This document shows, piece by piece, positions 1-8,100 of a DNA stretch of 40,504 nucleotides. The DNA is from Verrucomicrobiaceae bacterium (GTDB lineage Bacteria > Verrucomicrobiota > Verrucomicrobiia > Verrucomicrobiales > Verrucomicrobiaceae): positions 1-40,504 of the forward strand of contig JAIXZA010000001.1 of NCBI GenBank assembly GCA_027489965.1. Direction: 5' to 3'. The translations under genes and the position numbers were made by a program. Each line of letters starts with the position of its first letter. Within the stretch, counting starts at the first letter, position 1. A model generated the notes under the pieces. It did no database searches and had not been told where the DNA came from. It saw only the letters and a list, made by a program, of their open reading frames with translations.

Positions 1-330
1 GACTGCGCCATTTCCATCCTGACACTCGGAGAAGTCGAACGTGGCATCGTGGACATGGCTCCGAGCAAGCGCAGGAGCCATCTGCTTGCTTGGTTCAATG
101 CTTTTGCGGATCAAATGGAACGACGTGGACGCATCCTGCCGGTGGATCGGGCGCTCATGAGCTTCTGGGGTCCGGTTTACAGCCGCGAGGAGCGCCTGAC
201 GAAGCGCAAGCCTCCTTTCGTGGACACACTTCTGGCCGCGACGGCTGAACTGCACGGGCTGACGATGGTGACGCGAAACGAGAAGGATTTCCCGAAAAGC
301 CTGGCGCTGATCAATCCGTGGAAGATCTAG
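1..330 (+). CDS. PIN-domain toxin (VapC/FitB-like), 5' end missing
   Basis: The reading frame is open from the first base of the window, so the start and the first catalytic acidic residue lie upstream. The visible 109 residues begin with a typical PIN helix (SILTLGEVERGI, with the conserved Glu) and end with the PIN core DTLLAATAELHGLTMVTRNEKDF, where the Asp and the T-R-N-x-x-D-F motif form the other metal-binding carboxylates. PIN proteins of this class are Mg-dependent RNases, usually the toxin of a VapBC or FitAB pair. The antitoxin would normally lie just upstream, outside the window. The gene ends at TAG 328-330. The fold is clear; activity and substrate are not visible. Confidence 0.85.
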   Translation, partial: DCAISILTLGEVERGIVDMAPSKRRSHLLAWFNAFADQMERRGRILPVDRALMSFWGPVYSREERLTKRKPPFVDTLLAATAELHGLTMVTRNEKDFPKSLALINPWKI

Positions 331-340
331 CTGGGCCTTC

Positions 341-400
341 GAAAGCGGTGCCGACGATACAAGGCTTCGCCCTCGCATCTCTGCCACCGCACTCCACGAC
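341..400. repeat. REP-like intergenic palindrome (candidate)
   Basis: Between the PIN gene and the next gene lies a GC-rich segment with an inverted repeat, GCGGTG at 345-350 and CACCGC at 385-390, enclosing GGCTTCGCCC-type sequence. The minus-strand wording (CGTCGTGGAGTGCGGTGGCA followed further on by GGCACCGCTTTCG) resembles short intergenic repeats I recall from Prosthecobacter-like genomes. No second copy is visible in this window, so repeat status is inference. The 152-base gap holds no convincing ORF. Confidence 0.35.
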
Positions 401-482
401 GCTGGCGCGCGCATGGATAAGCCCGAAGCAAGCGAGGAATACTCGAAAGGAGTGCAGGGTGTAAAACTGGCTAAAATCGAGT

Positions 483-959
483 TCATGCCTTCTTGCTCCA
501 CGTTTCGATGATGACCCTCACGAAGGCCTGGGTGTTGTCCTCTGAACCGTTGGTGAGATACTTGTCGATCTTGGCGAGGGGATAACAGTAGCTCGTGGCG
601 TTCTGGCTGAGCACGAAGGCGTTTCCGATGGCTTTGCCAAAAGCCGAAAAGTAGCTCGGGGCGATTCGATCGCCTTCGTCGTAACCAATCCAATGCCATT
701 CGGCAGGATTGTGGCGTCGAATGACTTCGCCAAGGTAAGCGCCGGCTCTCAAGCAGATGAGGTTCCAGACTGATTCCACGCTTTCACGCTTCCGGGCGAA
801 ATTGAGGTAGGCATTAAGTTCTGACAAGCTGTCCACCGAGTAATCGAAGGCAGGTACGTTCAGACGTTCACGCCAAGGCGTGGGGCGTTCGTTGTCATGC
901 AGGAACATCTCGGAAATTTCCGAGAGTGCTTGGTCTGCATATTCGACAACTGGTTCCAT
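483..959 (-). CDS. Unknown 158-residue protein, last gene of the suf operon
   Basis: I do not recognise this family with confidence. The protein is soluble, with no signal peptide or membrane segment. It begins MEPVVEYADQALSEISEMF and has a central GAYLGEVIRRHNPAEWHWIG stretch. That pattern, a Gly-rich helix followed by Trp-containing strands, faintly recalls DUF3806-like or immunity-type proteins, but this is a guess. Its start lies 9 bases after the sufB stop, so it is almost certainly co-transcribed with the Suf genes. It could be an accessory factor or an unrelated passenger. A shorter overlapping frame in the same region is a shadow. The protein ends WSKKA just before the REP-like gap. 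Confidence 0.75.
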   Translation of the reverse strand: MEPVVEYADQALSEISEMFLHDNERPTPWRERLNVPAFDYSVDSLSELNAYLNFARKRESVESVWNLICLRAGAYLGEVIRRHNPAEWHWIGYDEGDRIAPSYFSAFGKAIGNAFVLSQNATSYCYPLAKIDKYLTNGSEDNTQAFVRVIIETWSKKA

Positions 960-968
960 GCTCTTCGA

Positions 969-2417
969 TCAACCAACGCTGCCTTCCATCTCCAGATCAA
1001 TGAGCCGCTTCAGCTCCACGCTGTATTCCATCGGGAACTCCTTCACGAGGTCGTTGATAAAGCCGTTGACGCTCAAACTCATGGCTTCGGCTTCGGTGAG
1101 GCCGCGTTGCATGAGGTAGAAGATTTGGTCGGCGCTGACCTGGCTGACGCTGGCTTCGTGCTGAGTGGCGTGCTGGTTGCCGCGGACGCTGATGGCGGGG
1201 TAGGTGTCGGTGCGGCTGTTGGGGTTGATGAGCAGGGCGTCGCACTCGGTGTTGTTTTTGCAGCCTTTGAGGTGCTTCGGGATGTGCACGAGGCCGCGGT
1301 AGGTGGCGCGGCCTTCACCGATGCTGATGGATTTGCTGATGACGTTGCTGGTGGTCTCGTCGGCGGCGTGGACCATCTTCGCGCCGGTGTCCTGATGCTG
1401 GCCGCTGTTGGCCAAAGCGATGCTGATGACTTCACCACGGGCGCGTTTGCCTTTCATGATGACGCCGGGGTATTTCATGGTGAGGCGGCTGCCGATGTTG
1501 CAGTCGATCCAGCGCACTTCCGCGTCTTCCATGGCGATGCCGCGCTTGGTGACAAGGTTGAAGACGTTGCTACTCCAGTTCTGCACGGTGACGTATTGGA
1601 TCTTGGCACCTTTGAGAGCGACGAGTTCGACCACAGCGCTGTGTAGCGTGGCGGTCTCAAACTTCGGCGCGGTGCAGCCTTCCATGTACATGACCTCGCT
1701 GCCTTCATCGCAGATGATGAGCGTGCGCTCGAACTGGCCGAACTGCTCGCTGTTGATGCGGAAGTAGGCCTGCAGCGGGTGCTTCACTTTCACGCCGGGT
1801 GGCACGTAAATGAACGAGCCGCCGCTGAACACGGCGCTGTTGAGCGCGGAGAATTTGTTGTCGCCAGTCGGGATGACTTTACCGAACCATTTTTTAAAGA
1901 TCTCAGGGTGCTCTTTGAGGCCCTCGCTGCTGTTCACAAAGATCACGCCCTGCTCGGCAACGGCAGCTTTGATGTTTGAGTAAGCGGCTTCAGAGTCGTA
2001 CTGCGCTTCGACACCCGATAGGAATTTCCGTTCCTGTTCAGGGATGCCGAGACGGTCGAAAGTCTTCTTGATGTCCTCAGGCACGTCGTCCCAGGAGCGC
2101 TTCGGTTTCTGCCCATCGCTGAGGTAGTAACGGAACTCGTCGAAGTGGATGTTCTCCAGATCCTTCGTGGCCCAATGCGTCGGCATGGGCTTGTCCTGGA
2201 AGACTTTGAGCGCCTTGTGACGGAACTCGCGTACCCAATCAGGGTCGTCCTTCACGTCGCTGATGTAATCGACGGTCTTCGACGTAATGCCGAACCCGGA
2301 GTCGAATTTGTTGCGCTCGGGGAAGGTGAAATCGCCGACGCTATCGACGCGGATGTCGGAGATGTCGTTTTCGACGGCGGATGGGACGTCGAGGGTGGAG
2401 TCGGGGGCGGAGACCAT
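969..2417 (-). CDS. sufB: Fe-S cluster assembly protein SufB
   Basis: SufB is the scaffold subunit of the SufBCD complex, which assembles Fe-S clusters from sulfur supplied by SufS/SufE. The 482-residue length matches the family. Hallmarks include [15 protein letters not shown] near residue 135, the [13 protein letters not shown] segment, the beta-helix core with [10 protein letters not shown], and the C-terminal block [23 protein letters not shown]. That block carries the Cys equivalent to the functional E. coli SufB Cys405, followed by [21 protein letters not shown]. The upstream neighbour is the DUF2442 gene (45-base gap) rather than sufC directly, which is unusual. No sufD or sufS gene is present in the window. 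The start at [10 protein letters not shown] is the first in-frame Met and was kept. Confidence 0.97.
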   Translation of the reverse strand: MVSAPDSTLDVPSAVENDISDIRVDSVGDFTFPERNKFDSGFGITSKTVDYISDVKDDPDWVREFRHKALKVFQDKPMPTHWATKDLENIHFDEFRYYLSDGQKPKRSWDDVPEDIKKTFDRLGIPEQERKFLSGVEAQYDSEAAYSNIKAAVAEQGVIFVNSSEGLKEHPEIFKKWFGKVIPTGDNKFSALNSAVFSGGSFIYVPPGVKVKHPLQAYFRINSEQFGQFERTLIICDEGSEVMYMEGCTAPKFETATLHSAVVELVALKGAKIQYVTVQNWSSNVFNLVTKRGIAMEDAEVRWIDCNIGSRLTMKYPGVIMKGKRARGEVISIALANSGQHQDTGAKMVHAADETTSNVISKSISIGEGRATYRGLVHIPKHLKGCKNNTECDALLINPNSRTDTYPAISVRGNQHATQHEASVSQVSADQIFYLMQRGLTEAEAMSLSVNGFINDLVKEFPMEYSVELKRLIDLEMEGSVG

Positions 2418-2435
2418 GATGTTAAAGTTTGGCGG

Positions 2436-2459
2436 GTTTCAGGTTTAAAGTTTCAGGTT
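2436..2459. repeat. Short tandem direct repeat in the sufB leader
   Basis: GTTTCAGGTT occurs at 2436-2445 and again at 2450-2459, 14 bases apart, within the 45 bases between the DUF2442 stop and the sufB start. On the coding strand it reads as AACCTGAAAC twice. It may be a leader element of sufB or simple slippage-derived sequence. No hairpin or Shine-Dalgarno is evident. Confidence 0.5.
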
Positions 2460-2462
2460 GGC

Positions 2463-2747
2463 TCAAGCGGCGAGAGCGCTGGCTGGTGACTCGACAGGCT
2501 GGCCATTGAGCCAGAGTTCAGACTCAGCGATGTCGATCTCATCGTTCCAGATGACGCCGTAGCCGCCGATATCGACGCGGGCACATTTGAAGAGAGCTTC
2601 GTTACGAAGGGGGGCGAAAGGCGGAGAATCAAGCTGGCTGCCGAAGTCGTAGAGTCGCTGCTCGCCATTGTGAAACGAGACCATGAGACGATGGTGAGCC
2701 AGTGGCTCGACGGCCTTGATCTTGGGGTATTCAGTCCAGGTGTTCAT
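2463..2747 (-). CDS. DUF2442 family protein
   Basis: This is a small 94-residue soluble protein with the DUF2442 layout: KAVEPLAHHRLMVSFHNGEQRLYDF at residues 11-35, then LRNEALFKCARVDIGG and YGVIWNDEIDIAESELW at 63-79. DUF2442 proteins are commonly found paired with DUF4160 proteins, and such pairs are often discussed as possible toxin-antitoxin modules. The gene for a DUF4160 protein lies immediately upstream with a 3-base gap, exactly that pairing. The biochemical role is unknown. The pair interrupts sufC and sufB on the same strand, so both must be transcribed with the Suf genes unless they carry an internal promoter. Confidence 0.85.
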   Translation of the reverse strand: MNTWTEYPKIKAVEPLAHHRLMVSFHNGEQRLYDFGSQLDSPPFAPLRNEALFKCARVDIGGYGVIWNDEIDIAESELWLNGQPVESPASALAA

Positions 2748-2750
2748 GGT

Positions 2751-2999
2751 TTAGTCCAATCCGGGGAGCTGGGTGAAGTTTTTGGTATTCCACATGGTGA
2801 GCAGGGAGCCGCGGTGCGTTTCCGCCCAGTCCCGTACCAGCCTGAATGCACGTGGAGGCAAGTCGCCTTCAATCATCTCCAAGGTTTCGATCACGAAAAC
2901 GCCGACATGCTCACCATACACGGCGTGAAAATGCGGCACGCCATGCTCAGAGAAGAACATCTTGATGACGATACCGTAGAATCTGGAGACGACGGGCAT
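2751..2999 (-). CDS. DUF4160 family protein
   Basis: An 82-residue protein with the DUF4160 signature: an N-terminal MPVVSRFYGIVIKMFFSEHG, then the His-rich VPHFHAVYGEH (residues 21-31), then a helix PPRAFRLVRDWAETHRGSLLTMW. The HFH-type motif near the start is diagnostic of the family. Its function is unknown. It sits 17 bases after sufC and 3 bases before the DUF2442 gene. The pair looks like a cassette dropped into the suf operon without disturbing its direction. No separate promoter could be identified by eye between sufC and this gene. Confidence 0.88.
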   Translation of the reverse strand: MPVVSRFYGIVIKMFFSEHGVPHFHAVYGEHVGVFVIETLEMIEGDLPPRAFRLVRDWAETHRGSLLTMWNTKNFTQLPGLD

Positions 3000-3016
3000 G
3001 GCGATGAATTGTTTAG

Positions 3017-3775
3017 TTAAGCCGCAGCAGCCAAAGGCTCCTCATGGACCCAGTCGTAGCCGCGTTCTTCGAGTTCTAGAGAAAGCTCTTTGCCGCCGGT
3101 TTTGACGATGCGGCCGTCTTTGAGGACGTGAACGATGTCGGGCTGGATGTAGTTCAGCAGGCGCTGGTAGTGGGTGATGACGAGGAAGCCGCGGTTCTCG
3201 CTACGCATGGCATTCACGCCGCGGGAGACGATCTTGAGGGCGTCGATGTCGAGGCCGGAATCGGTTTCATCGAGGATGGCGTATTTCGGTTCCAGCATCA
3301 TGAGCTGGAGGATTTCGTTGCGCTTCTTTTCACCGCCGGAGAAGCCTTCATTGACGCTGCGGCTGGTGAAGCTGCGGTCCATTTCGAGCTGGTCCATGCG
3401 GGCGTACATTTGCTTGTAAAACTTCACGGCGTCGATGTCTTCACCCTTCGGCAGGCGGGCTTTCAAGGCTGCGCGAAGGAAGTTGGCGTTGCTGACGCCG
3501 GGGATTTCATGCGGATACTGGAAGGCAAGGAAGAGGCCGGCGCGGCTGCGGGCATCGACGGCCATGTCGAGGATGTTTTCGCCATCAAGGAGGACCTCGC
3601 CGCCAGTGACTTCGTAGTCTTCGTGGCCGCAGAGGACCTTGCTTAGCGTGCTTTTGCCTGAGCCGTTCGGTCCCATGATGGCGTGTACTTCACCGGGGTT
3701 GATGGTGAGGTTCAGGCCTTTGAGGATTTCGCGGCCGGGGATTTGGGCGTGGAGGGCTTTTATTTCGAGTGACAT
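3017..3775 (-). CDS. sufC: Fe-S assembly ATPase SufC
   Basis: SufC is the ABC-type ATPase that drives conformational change of SufB/SufD. From the chosen start [10 protein letters not shown] the protein has 252 residues, the usual length. Walker [10 protein letters not shown] is at 35-43, the Q-loop is in [12 protein letters not shown] (82-93), the signature FSGGEKKR at 145-152, Walker B ends in ILDETDSG (D169, E170), and the switch His is H202 in ITHYQRLL. The frame stays open upstream for 69 codons, but that stretch overlaps the fur gene and resembles nothing, so the start at 3775 is preferred. It lies 28 bases after the fur-family gene. Confidence 0.97.
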   Translation of the reverse strand: MSLEIKALHAQIPGREILKGLNLTINPGEVHAIMGPNGSGKSTLSKVLCGHEDYEVTGGEVLLDGENILDMAVDARSRAGLFLAFQYPHEIPGVSNANFLRAALKARLPKGEDIDAVKFYKQMYARMDQLEMDRSFTSRSVNEGFSGGEKKRNEILQLMMLEPKYAILDETDSGLDIDALKIVSRGVNAMRSENRGFLVITHYQRLLNYIQPDIVHVLKDGRIVKTGGKELSLELEERGYDWVHEEPLAAAA

Positions 3776-3803
3776 GAGGGGGAGGGGATTTGAAAGGCCG
3801 AAA

Positions 3804-4259
3804 TTAGTGTTTGGCGGTGCAGGCTTCGCAGGTGCCGTGGATGGCGATGTCCATGCGGGTGACTTTAGTGCCTTTGGGAAGATTCCAGAATTTGGCGGGG
3901 TCAAAGTCGGCGGCTGGGTGGGCATCGCTGACTTTTCCGCAGGTTTCACAGTGAAAATGAACGTGCTCGTGGAGATTCGCACAGTAGCGGCTCTGGCCCC
4001 GCTCTAGCTGCACCTGCTTAATGAGGCCCGCCGTTGTGAGGTGCTCCAAGCAATTGTACACGGTGGCTAGCGAGATATGCGGAGAGCGGCTTTTTACCCG
4101 ATCCAAGATGTCATAGGCAGTAGGGTGATCCGTCGAGGAAGCAAGAACGTCAAAGACCTCACGGCGATGGGGCGTGAGGCGCACATCAGATCCTAGCACG
4201 GCAAGACGGCAGTCCAGACCGGTCGGTTTGGCGGGAGCACGTGGGGCAGAGGCATTCAT
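3804..4259 (-). CDS. Fur-family metalloregulator (Fur/PerR type)
   Basis: A 151-residue winged-helix repressor of the Fur superfamily. The DNA-binding domain covers about residues 15-90, with recognition helix [14 protein letters not shown] (61-74). The dimerisation domain carries [12 protein letters not shown] (97-108) and two structural zinc CxxC pairs, C104/C107 and C144/C147. At the position where PerR carries the oxidisable-site Asp (SRFD), this protein reads SRYC by rough alignment, so the metal sensed cannot be assigned by eye. It is the first gene of the operon and is preceded by a 19-bp palindrome 11 bases upstream of its start. It probably autoregulates and controls sufC/sufB, linking Fe-S assembly to iron or peroxide. 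Confidence 0.93.
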   Translation of the reverse strand: MNASAPRAPAKPTGLDCRLAVLGSDVRLTPHRREVFDVLASSTDHPTAYDILDRVKSRSPHISLATVYNCLEHLTTAGLIKQVQLERGQSRYCANLHEHVHFHCETCGKVSDAHPAADFDPAKFWNLPKGTKVTRMDIAIHGTCEACTAKH

Positions 4260-4270
4260 GGCGTTTTTAG

Positions 4271-4289
4271 AATTAGAATGATTCTAATT
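4271..4289 (-). promoter_or_regulatory. Fur/PerR-type operator
   Basis: AATTAGAATGATTCTAATT is a perfect 9-1-9 palindrome centred on 4280. It contains the 7-1-7 core TTAGAATnATTCTAA, one base pair per half-site away from the Bacillus PerR consensus TTATAATnATTATAA. It lies 11 bases upstream of the fur-family start, in the AT-rich leader, where a repressor would block transcription of the whole fur-sufC-sufB operon. No second copy was seen in the window. Confidence 0.85.
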
Positions 4290-4332
4290 GCATTAGGAAC
4301 GCCGACTTAGCAAGTTCGGATGCCTTTTTGGG

Positions 4333-4359
4333 AAAAAAAGCAGCCAAAACCATTTGGCT
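4333..4359 (-). terminator. Intrinsic terminator of yceH
   Basis: On the minus strand a 7-bp stem (AGCCAAA, loop TGGT, TTTGGCT; positions 4359-4342) is followed two bases later by seven T residues (4339-4333). It starts 5 bases after the yceH stop codon. It separates the protease/yceH unit from the fur-suf operon. Confidence 0.85.
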
Positions 4360-4364
4360 CTGTC

Positions 4365-5042
4365 TTAGTCTTCGACCCCAAGCTTGACCTTCAAACGGCT
4401 AAGCTGGGCTTTGAGGATCTCGATCTCCATTTCCATGCGCTGTTTCCAGGCCTGATCTTCCGCATTGGCAGGTGCCGGCGCGATCATGGGTGCTGTATGG
4501 ATGATTTCTTGAGCTGGGGCTAAGCCGCCGGGTTCTCCGGTTAAAAGTTGCGCCCACTGCGCGACGCGACGTCCGGGTCCGGCTGGCAGACAGGCAACGA
4601 TGGGTCCCTCGCTGTAAGTGACCAGCTTCATGAGCTCGGCCTCAACACTATCGAGGTCGGGAAAGGCGCAAAGGCGCTCCGTGCGTTGGCGAAGCTCGCC
4701 CAAAGTCTGTTCTCCGCGCAGGAGCAGCACGCTCAAGAGACAGATAGTGGGCTTTTCCAACCCTACAAACTTGGTGCGGATGTTGTGGCGGAATTTATTC
4801 ACCCGTCCGCCCACAACGGTCACCTGGAAAACCCAGCCGCGTGTTTTTAAGGCCTCTGCGGTCCGCAGGACGGTGGACTCGTCCAGAGTCATGATGGGAT
4901 CACGATTGGTGGTCTGGTTGCAGGCTGCCGTGAGAGAGTTCAGCGTCAGCGGGTAGTAATCTGGCAGCGTGATTTCTTTTTCGATCAGGCAGCCGACGAT
5001 TCGGGCTTCGATAGGACTTAATAAAGGAGGTGTGTCAGACAT
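4365..5042 (-). CDS. yceH: UPF0502 (YceH/DUF480) family winged-helix protein
   Basis: The 225-residue protein matches the YceH family throughout. LSPIEARIVGCLIEKEITLPDYYPLTLNSL at residues 8-37 and NQTTNRDP at 42-49 are near-invariant family blocks. A second winged-helix domain follows (NIRTKFVGLEKPTICLLSVLLLRGEQTLGELRQRTERL). The C-terminal 45 residues form a probable coiled coil (WKQRMEMEIEILKAQLSRLKVKLG). The molecular role is unknown; the two winged helices suggest DNA or protein binding. It is the downstream partner of the large protease gene (67-base gap) and ends at a strong terminator. Confidence 0.92.
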   Translation of the reverse strand: MSDTPPLLSPIEARIVGCLIEKEITLPDYYPLTLNSLTAACNQTTNRDPIMTLDESTVLRTAEALKTRGWVFQVTVVGGRVNKFRHNIRTKFVGLEKPTICLLSVLLLRGEQTLGELRQRTERLCAFPDLDSVEAELMKLVTYSEGPIVACLPAGPGRRVAQWAQLLTGEPGGLAPAQEIIHTAPMIAPAPANAEDQAWKQRMEMEIEILKAQLSRLKVKLGVED

Positions 5043-5109
5043 GGAGATTGATAATCAACCCTTCCGTGATTTCGCCCATTTTCACAAGCAGCAAAAATGG
5101 GACCTTAGT

Positions 5110-8100
5110 CTATTGGGCTGTAGGAAAGTTCTCATCACCAATGACTTTTCCAGAGAGGATTGGAGCGCCTACTTCATTGGAGGTCGGGAGCAAAAAGTGG
5201 CCGACAGCCGTCTCTGAGGCTGGATTCAGCAAGGCGCTGAAACTGCCAGGCCGCTGACGATTGAGATTTGGTTGTAGAGGATCAATCTCGATCGCGCTAC
5301 CAGAGCCAAGGATGATGCCTGAGCTGAGATCCAGAGAAGCTAGGATTTGGGATGGATTAGCTGCCGCACTGGGCATCAGGATGACGTGCTGCGGACTCAA
5401 TGTGAAGACCTGCTGGAATGGCGTGAAGAGCCCCCCTTCAGTAAAGATGAAGCGTGCATTATGAGCGATCAGTGGGATGCCAAATAAAGGCTGATTGGCA
5501 ATAGGTACTGTATAGCGGCCGCCTGTGCCGACGAGGTCATGCCGAGCAAATCCTGCAATGTAGTTAGCCGAGATGACAGGCGTTTTAGACCAAGAGAGGG
5601 CACCTGAGCTTTGGGCTGTTGTCGAGTTCAGCGTCTGCCATCCCTGAACCGATCCACTAAAAGCATAAAGCATGGCGTGAAGTGGAGTTTGACCAGTCGC
5701 GGTGACGCCGCTGCTGGCAGTAATCGCCGTACCATCCGCCAGACGACCTGTCCAAGTGGCCGTGCCTGAAAGACTGATAAGCTGACTACCCCAGCCTGCG
5801 CCTTGTGGGAACTCAGCATTGCCCACCAATGGCAGAGGTAATTCATAGCTGGTATTCCAGCGGCTATTTAGCAGACCTGTAGGCAGATCAGTCGCACGAG
5901 CAGCGCGCAGGCCTGAAATGTTGGCAATGTCAGGTGGATTGATTGCTGAATCACGAAGGGTCCCCGTAAGTTCATTGCCCGTAGTCGAAAGGTCAAAGCG
6001 TAAGCTTAGTGGACCAAATGGAGCGCGGCGAGTGAGACGGACCTCTCCTTTCACATGGCTACCACCAGCCCCCATGCTGAGCGTACCGCTGAAGCTGTGC
6101 TGATGCATACCACGATTCAGACTTCCAGAAAAGGCACCCGAAGCTAGAGTGGTGATCGTCAGCGCGCCTCCAAAGTCACCATTATAAACAGGATGTCGAT
6201 CGATTAAGCCATGATAAGTGCCGACAACGGATGCAGGGAAAGGCCGAACTTCCCAAGCAAATGTGATTGGAGCACTGGTGCCGATGGAGTTGCCAGCACT
6301 GACGGTGATGAAATAAGTGCCAGGCTGACTCGGTGAGCCTGTGATCAGTCCGGTAAGTGGATTGTAGGTCATGCCAGCAGGCAGGCCCGTGACAAGCCAG
6401 CGCCTGACTTCATTGTCAGCTATTAGCTGTCGTGGAGTGGCATCTCCGACAATGCTGGGTAAGCCCAAGAAACCGGCTTTTACCGATGGACGCCGTCTAA
6501 TCGTCAGCTGAGTGGGTAGGGTGTTTAGCGTCAAAGGGGAGATCGTACCATTGTTCATGGAAACGCGACAGGTATAGGTGGCTTCATCACTGGCGCGAAT
6601 ATCACGTAAGGTCACGATGGGGGTTTGCACTCCTGTTACACGGCCATTTTCCACCAGTGGTACAGTTCCTCGATACCAAAGATAAGATAAGCCTTTGCCT
6701 GTAGCTGTTACTCTGAATGTCGTTGTTGTGCCCTCATTGACGACTTGTGGGGGCAATACTGTTCTCACGACTGCAACATCAATCGAAGCTGTCGCTGAGC
6801 CCCACTGACTGTTCAGGACATGCTGATAGGTTGCCGCATCCGTCATTTTTGAACCAATATTGGAAAGCGTATTCGTCGTTTGCTTTGGAATGGCTACACC
6901 GTTTTTCCGCCAGCTTAGTTTTGTATCAGCTGGGCTATTGGCTGTCACAGAGAGGCTGATTGGAGCGCCTTCCGATAAAAGTTCCTGGGGCCGATAAGCC
7001 ATGATGGAAGGTCCCGGCACAGCAGTGCCATAAAGACTCAAGGTGGCTTCATTGAGAATGCCGTCATCTAATGGGTAAGTATCTGTAATTTCCAAGGTCC
7101 AAAGACCCTGCCCACGCTCACCCCAATGTCTCAAGGAACTGAAGGTGAAATCCGCATAGTCAGATCCTCCATCATAGAGAGTCTCTGTCGCTAGATTACT
7201 GACGACACCATTAGGGCTGCGCAAATGAATCCTCAAATCACCGCGGTATTTATGCGTCAGATTGAGCTTCAATGTGACATGCTCCAACCTCATGGCTGGG
7301 GACTTCGTCAGGTCCAGAGTCCATCGCTGAGTCTTGCCTACTGATGATTTGCCATCTGAACGATCAGGGAACGATACCGTGCTGTTTAATGGGATCAGCG
7401 AGGCTGCTGTTGGAGTGGTTTTTTTAGCTGGATTGCCCTCAAAGTTTACCGAGCTGCCGGGACTGATTTTTTGGGAAAAAGTGATCTGTGGTGCCAGAAG
7501 CATCCAGTCCTTAGCCATTGACACGGCTGCTTGAGCCTGCACGAGTCCGCCGCCGTAGAGGTTGCTGTGCTTGAGCGGCGGCAGACCGGTGGTATCGGCG
7601 ACTTTATGAGTTGTCCAGGATTTTGATTGTGGATCGACTTTGAGAGCCGACCTGATTAGGATTTCCTTCACATCACGCCAAGTCAATTCAGGCCGAGCCT
7701 CCAACATGAGCGCTATCACACCTGAGACGACAGGAGCTGCGGAAGAAGTGCCGCCAAAACGCCCCGTATAGCTGTAATCTTCTTCCTCGATATCAGGGAT
7801 CTTCGGATCAGGATTGTAGCCAACCGTGCCCGCGACATCTGTCGTCGCCATGCCCAGGGTTCCTCCATTCGAAGGTGCTACGACGCAGAGATGAGCCCCT
7901 GTTTCCGAATAGTCTGAAAGCACACCTGTATTGGCCAAAGAGCCAACGGCCACAGCATACATATCATTGGCCAAACCATTTTTATTTCCTTGGTAGTGAT
8001 AGCGCCGACCATTACCTGCGGCCCAGACAGAGATCATTCCGCGCCCGTCTCGTCCGCCTAGTGCAGCTGATTTCATAGCCCCTTTAAACAAAGGTCCCAC

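Noticed and set aside
1..330. Complete VapBC module
   Set aside because: Only the C-terminal part of the PIN protein is in the window and no antitoxin gene is visible, so a full module cannot be claimed.
897..1646. 249-codon open frame opposite sufB on the plus strand
   Set aside because: It lies wholly antisense to a clear sufB gene, has a repetitive Val/Ala/Asp/Gly-rich composition, and is a shadow of GC-rich coding sequence.
3128..3646. 172-codon plus-strand frame opposite sufC
   Set aside because: Antisense shadow of sufC, with no recognisable protein features.
3776..3982. 69-codon N-terminal extension of SufC
   Set aside because: It overlaps the fur-family gene, has no SufC similarity, and the Met at 3775 gives the standard SufC N-terminus.
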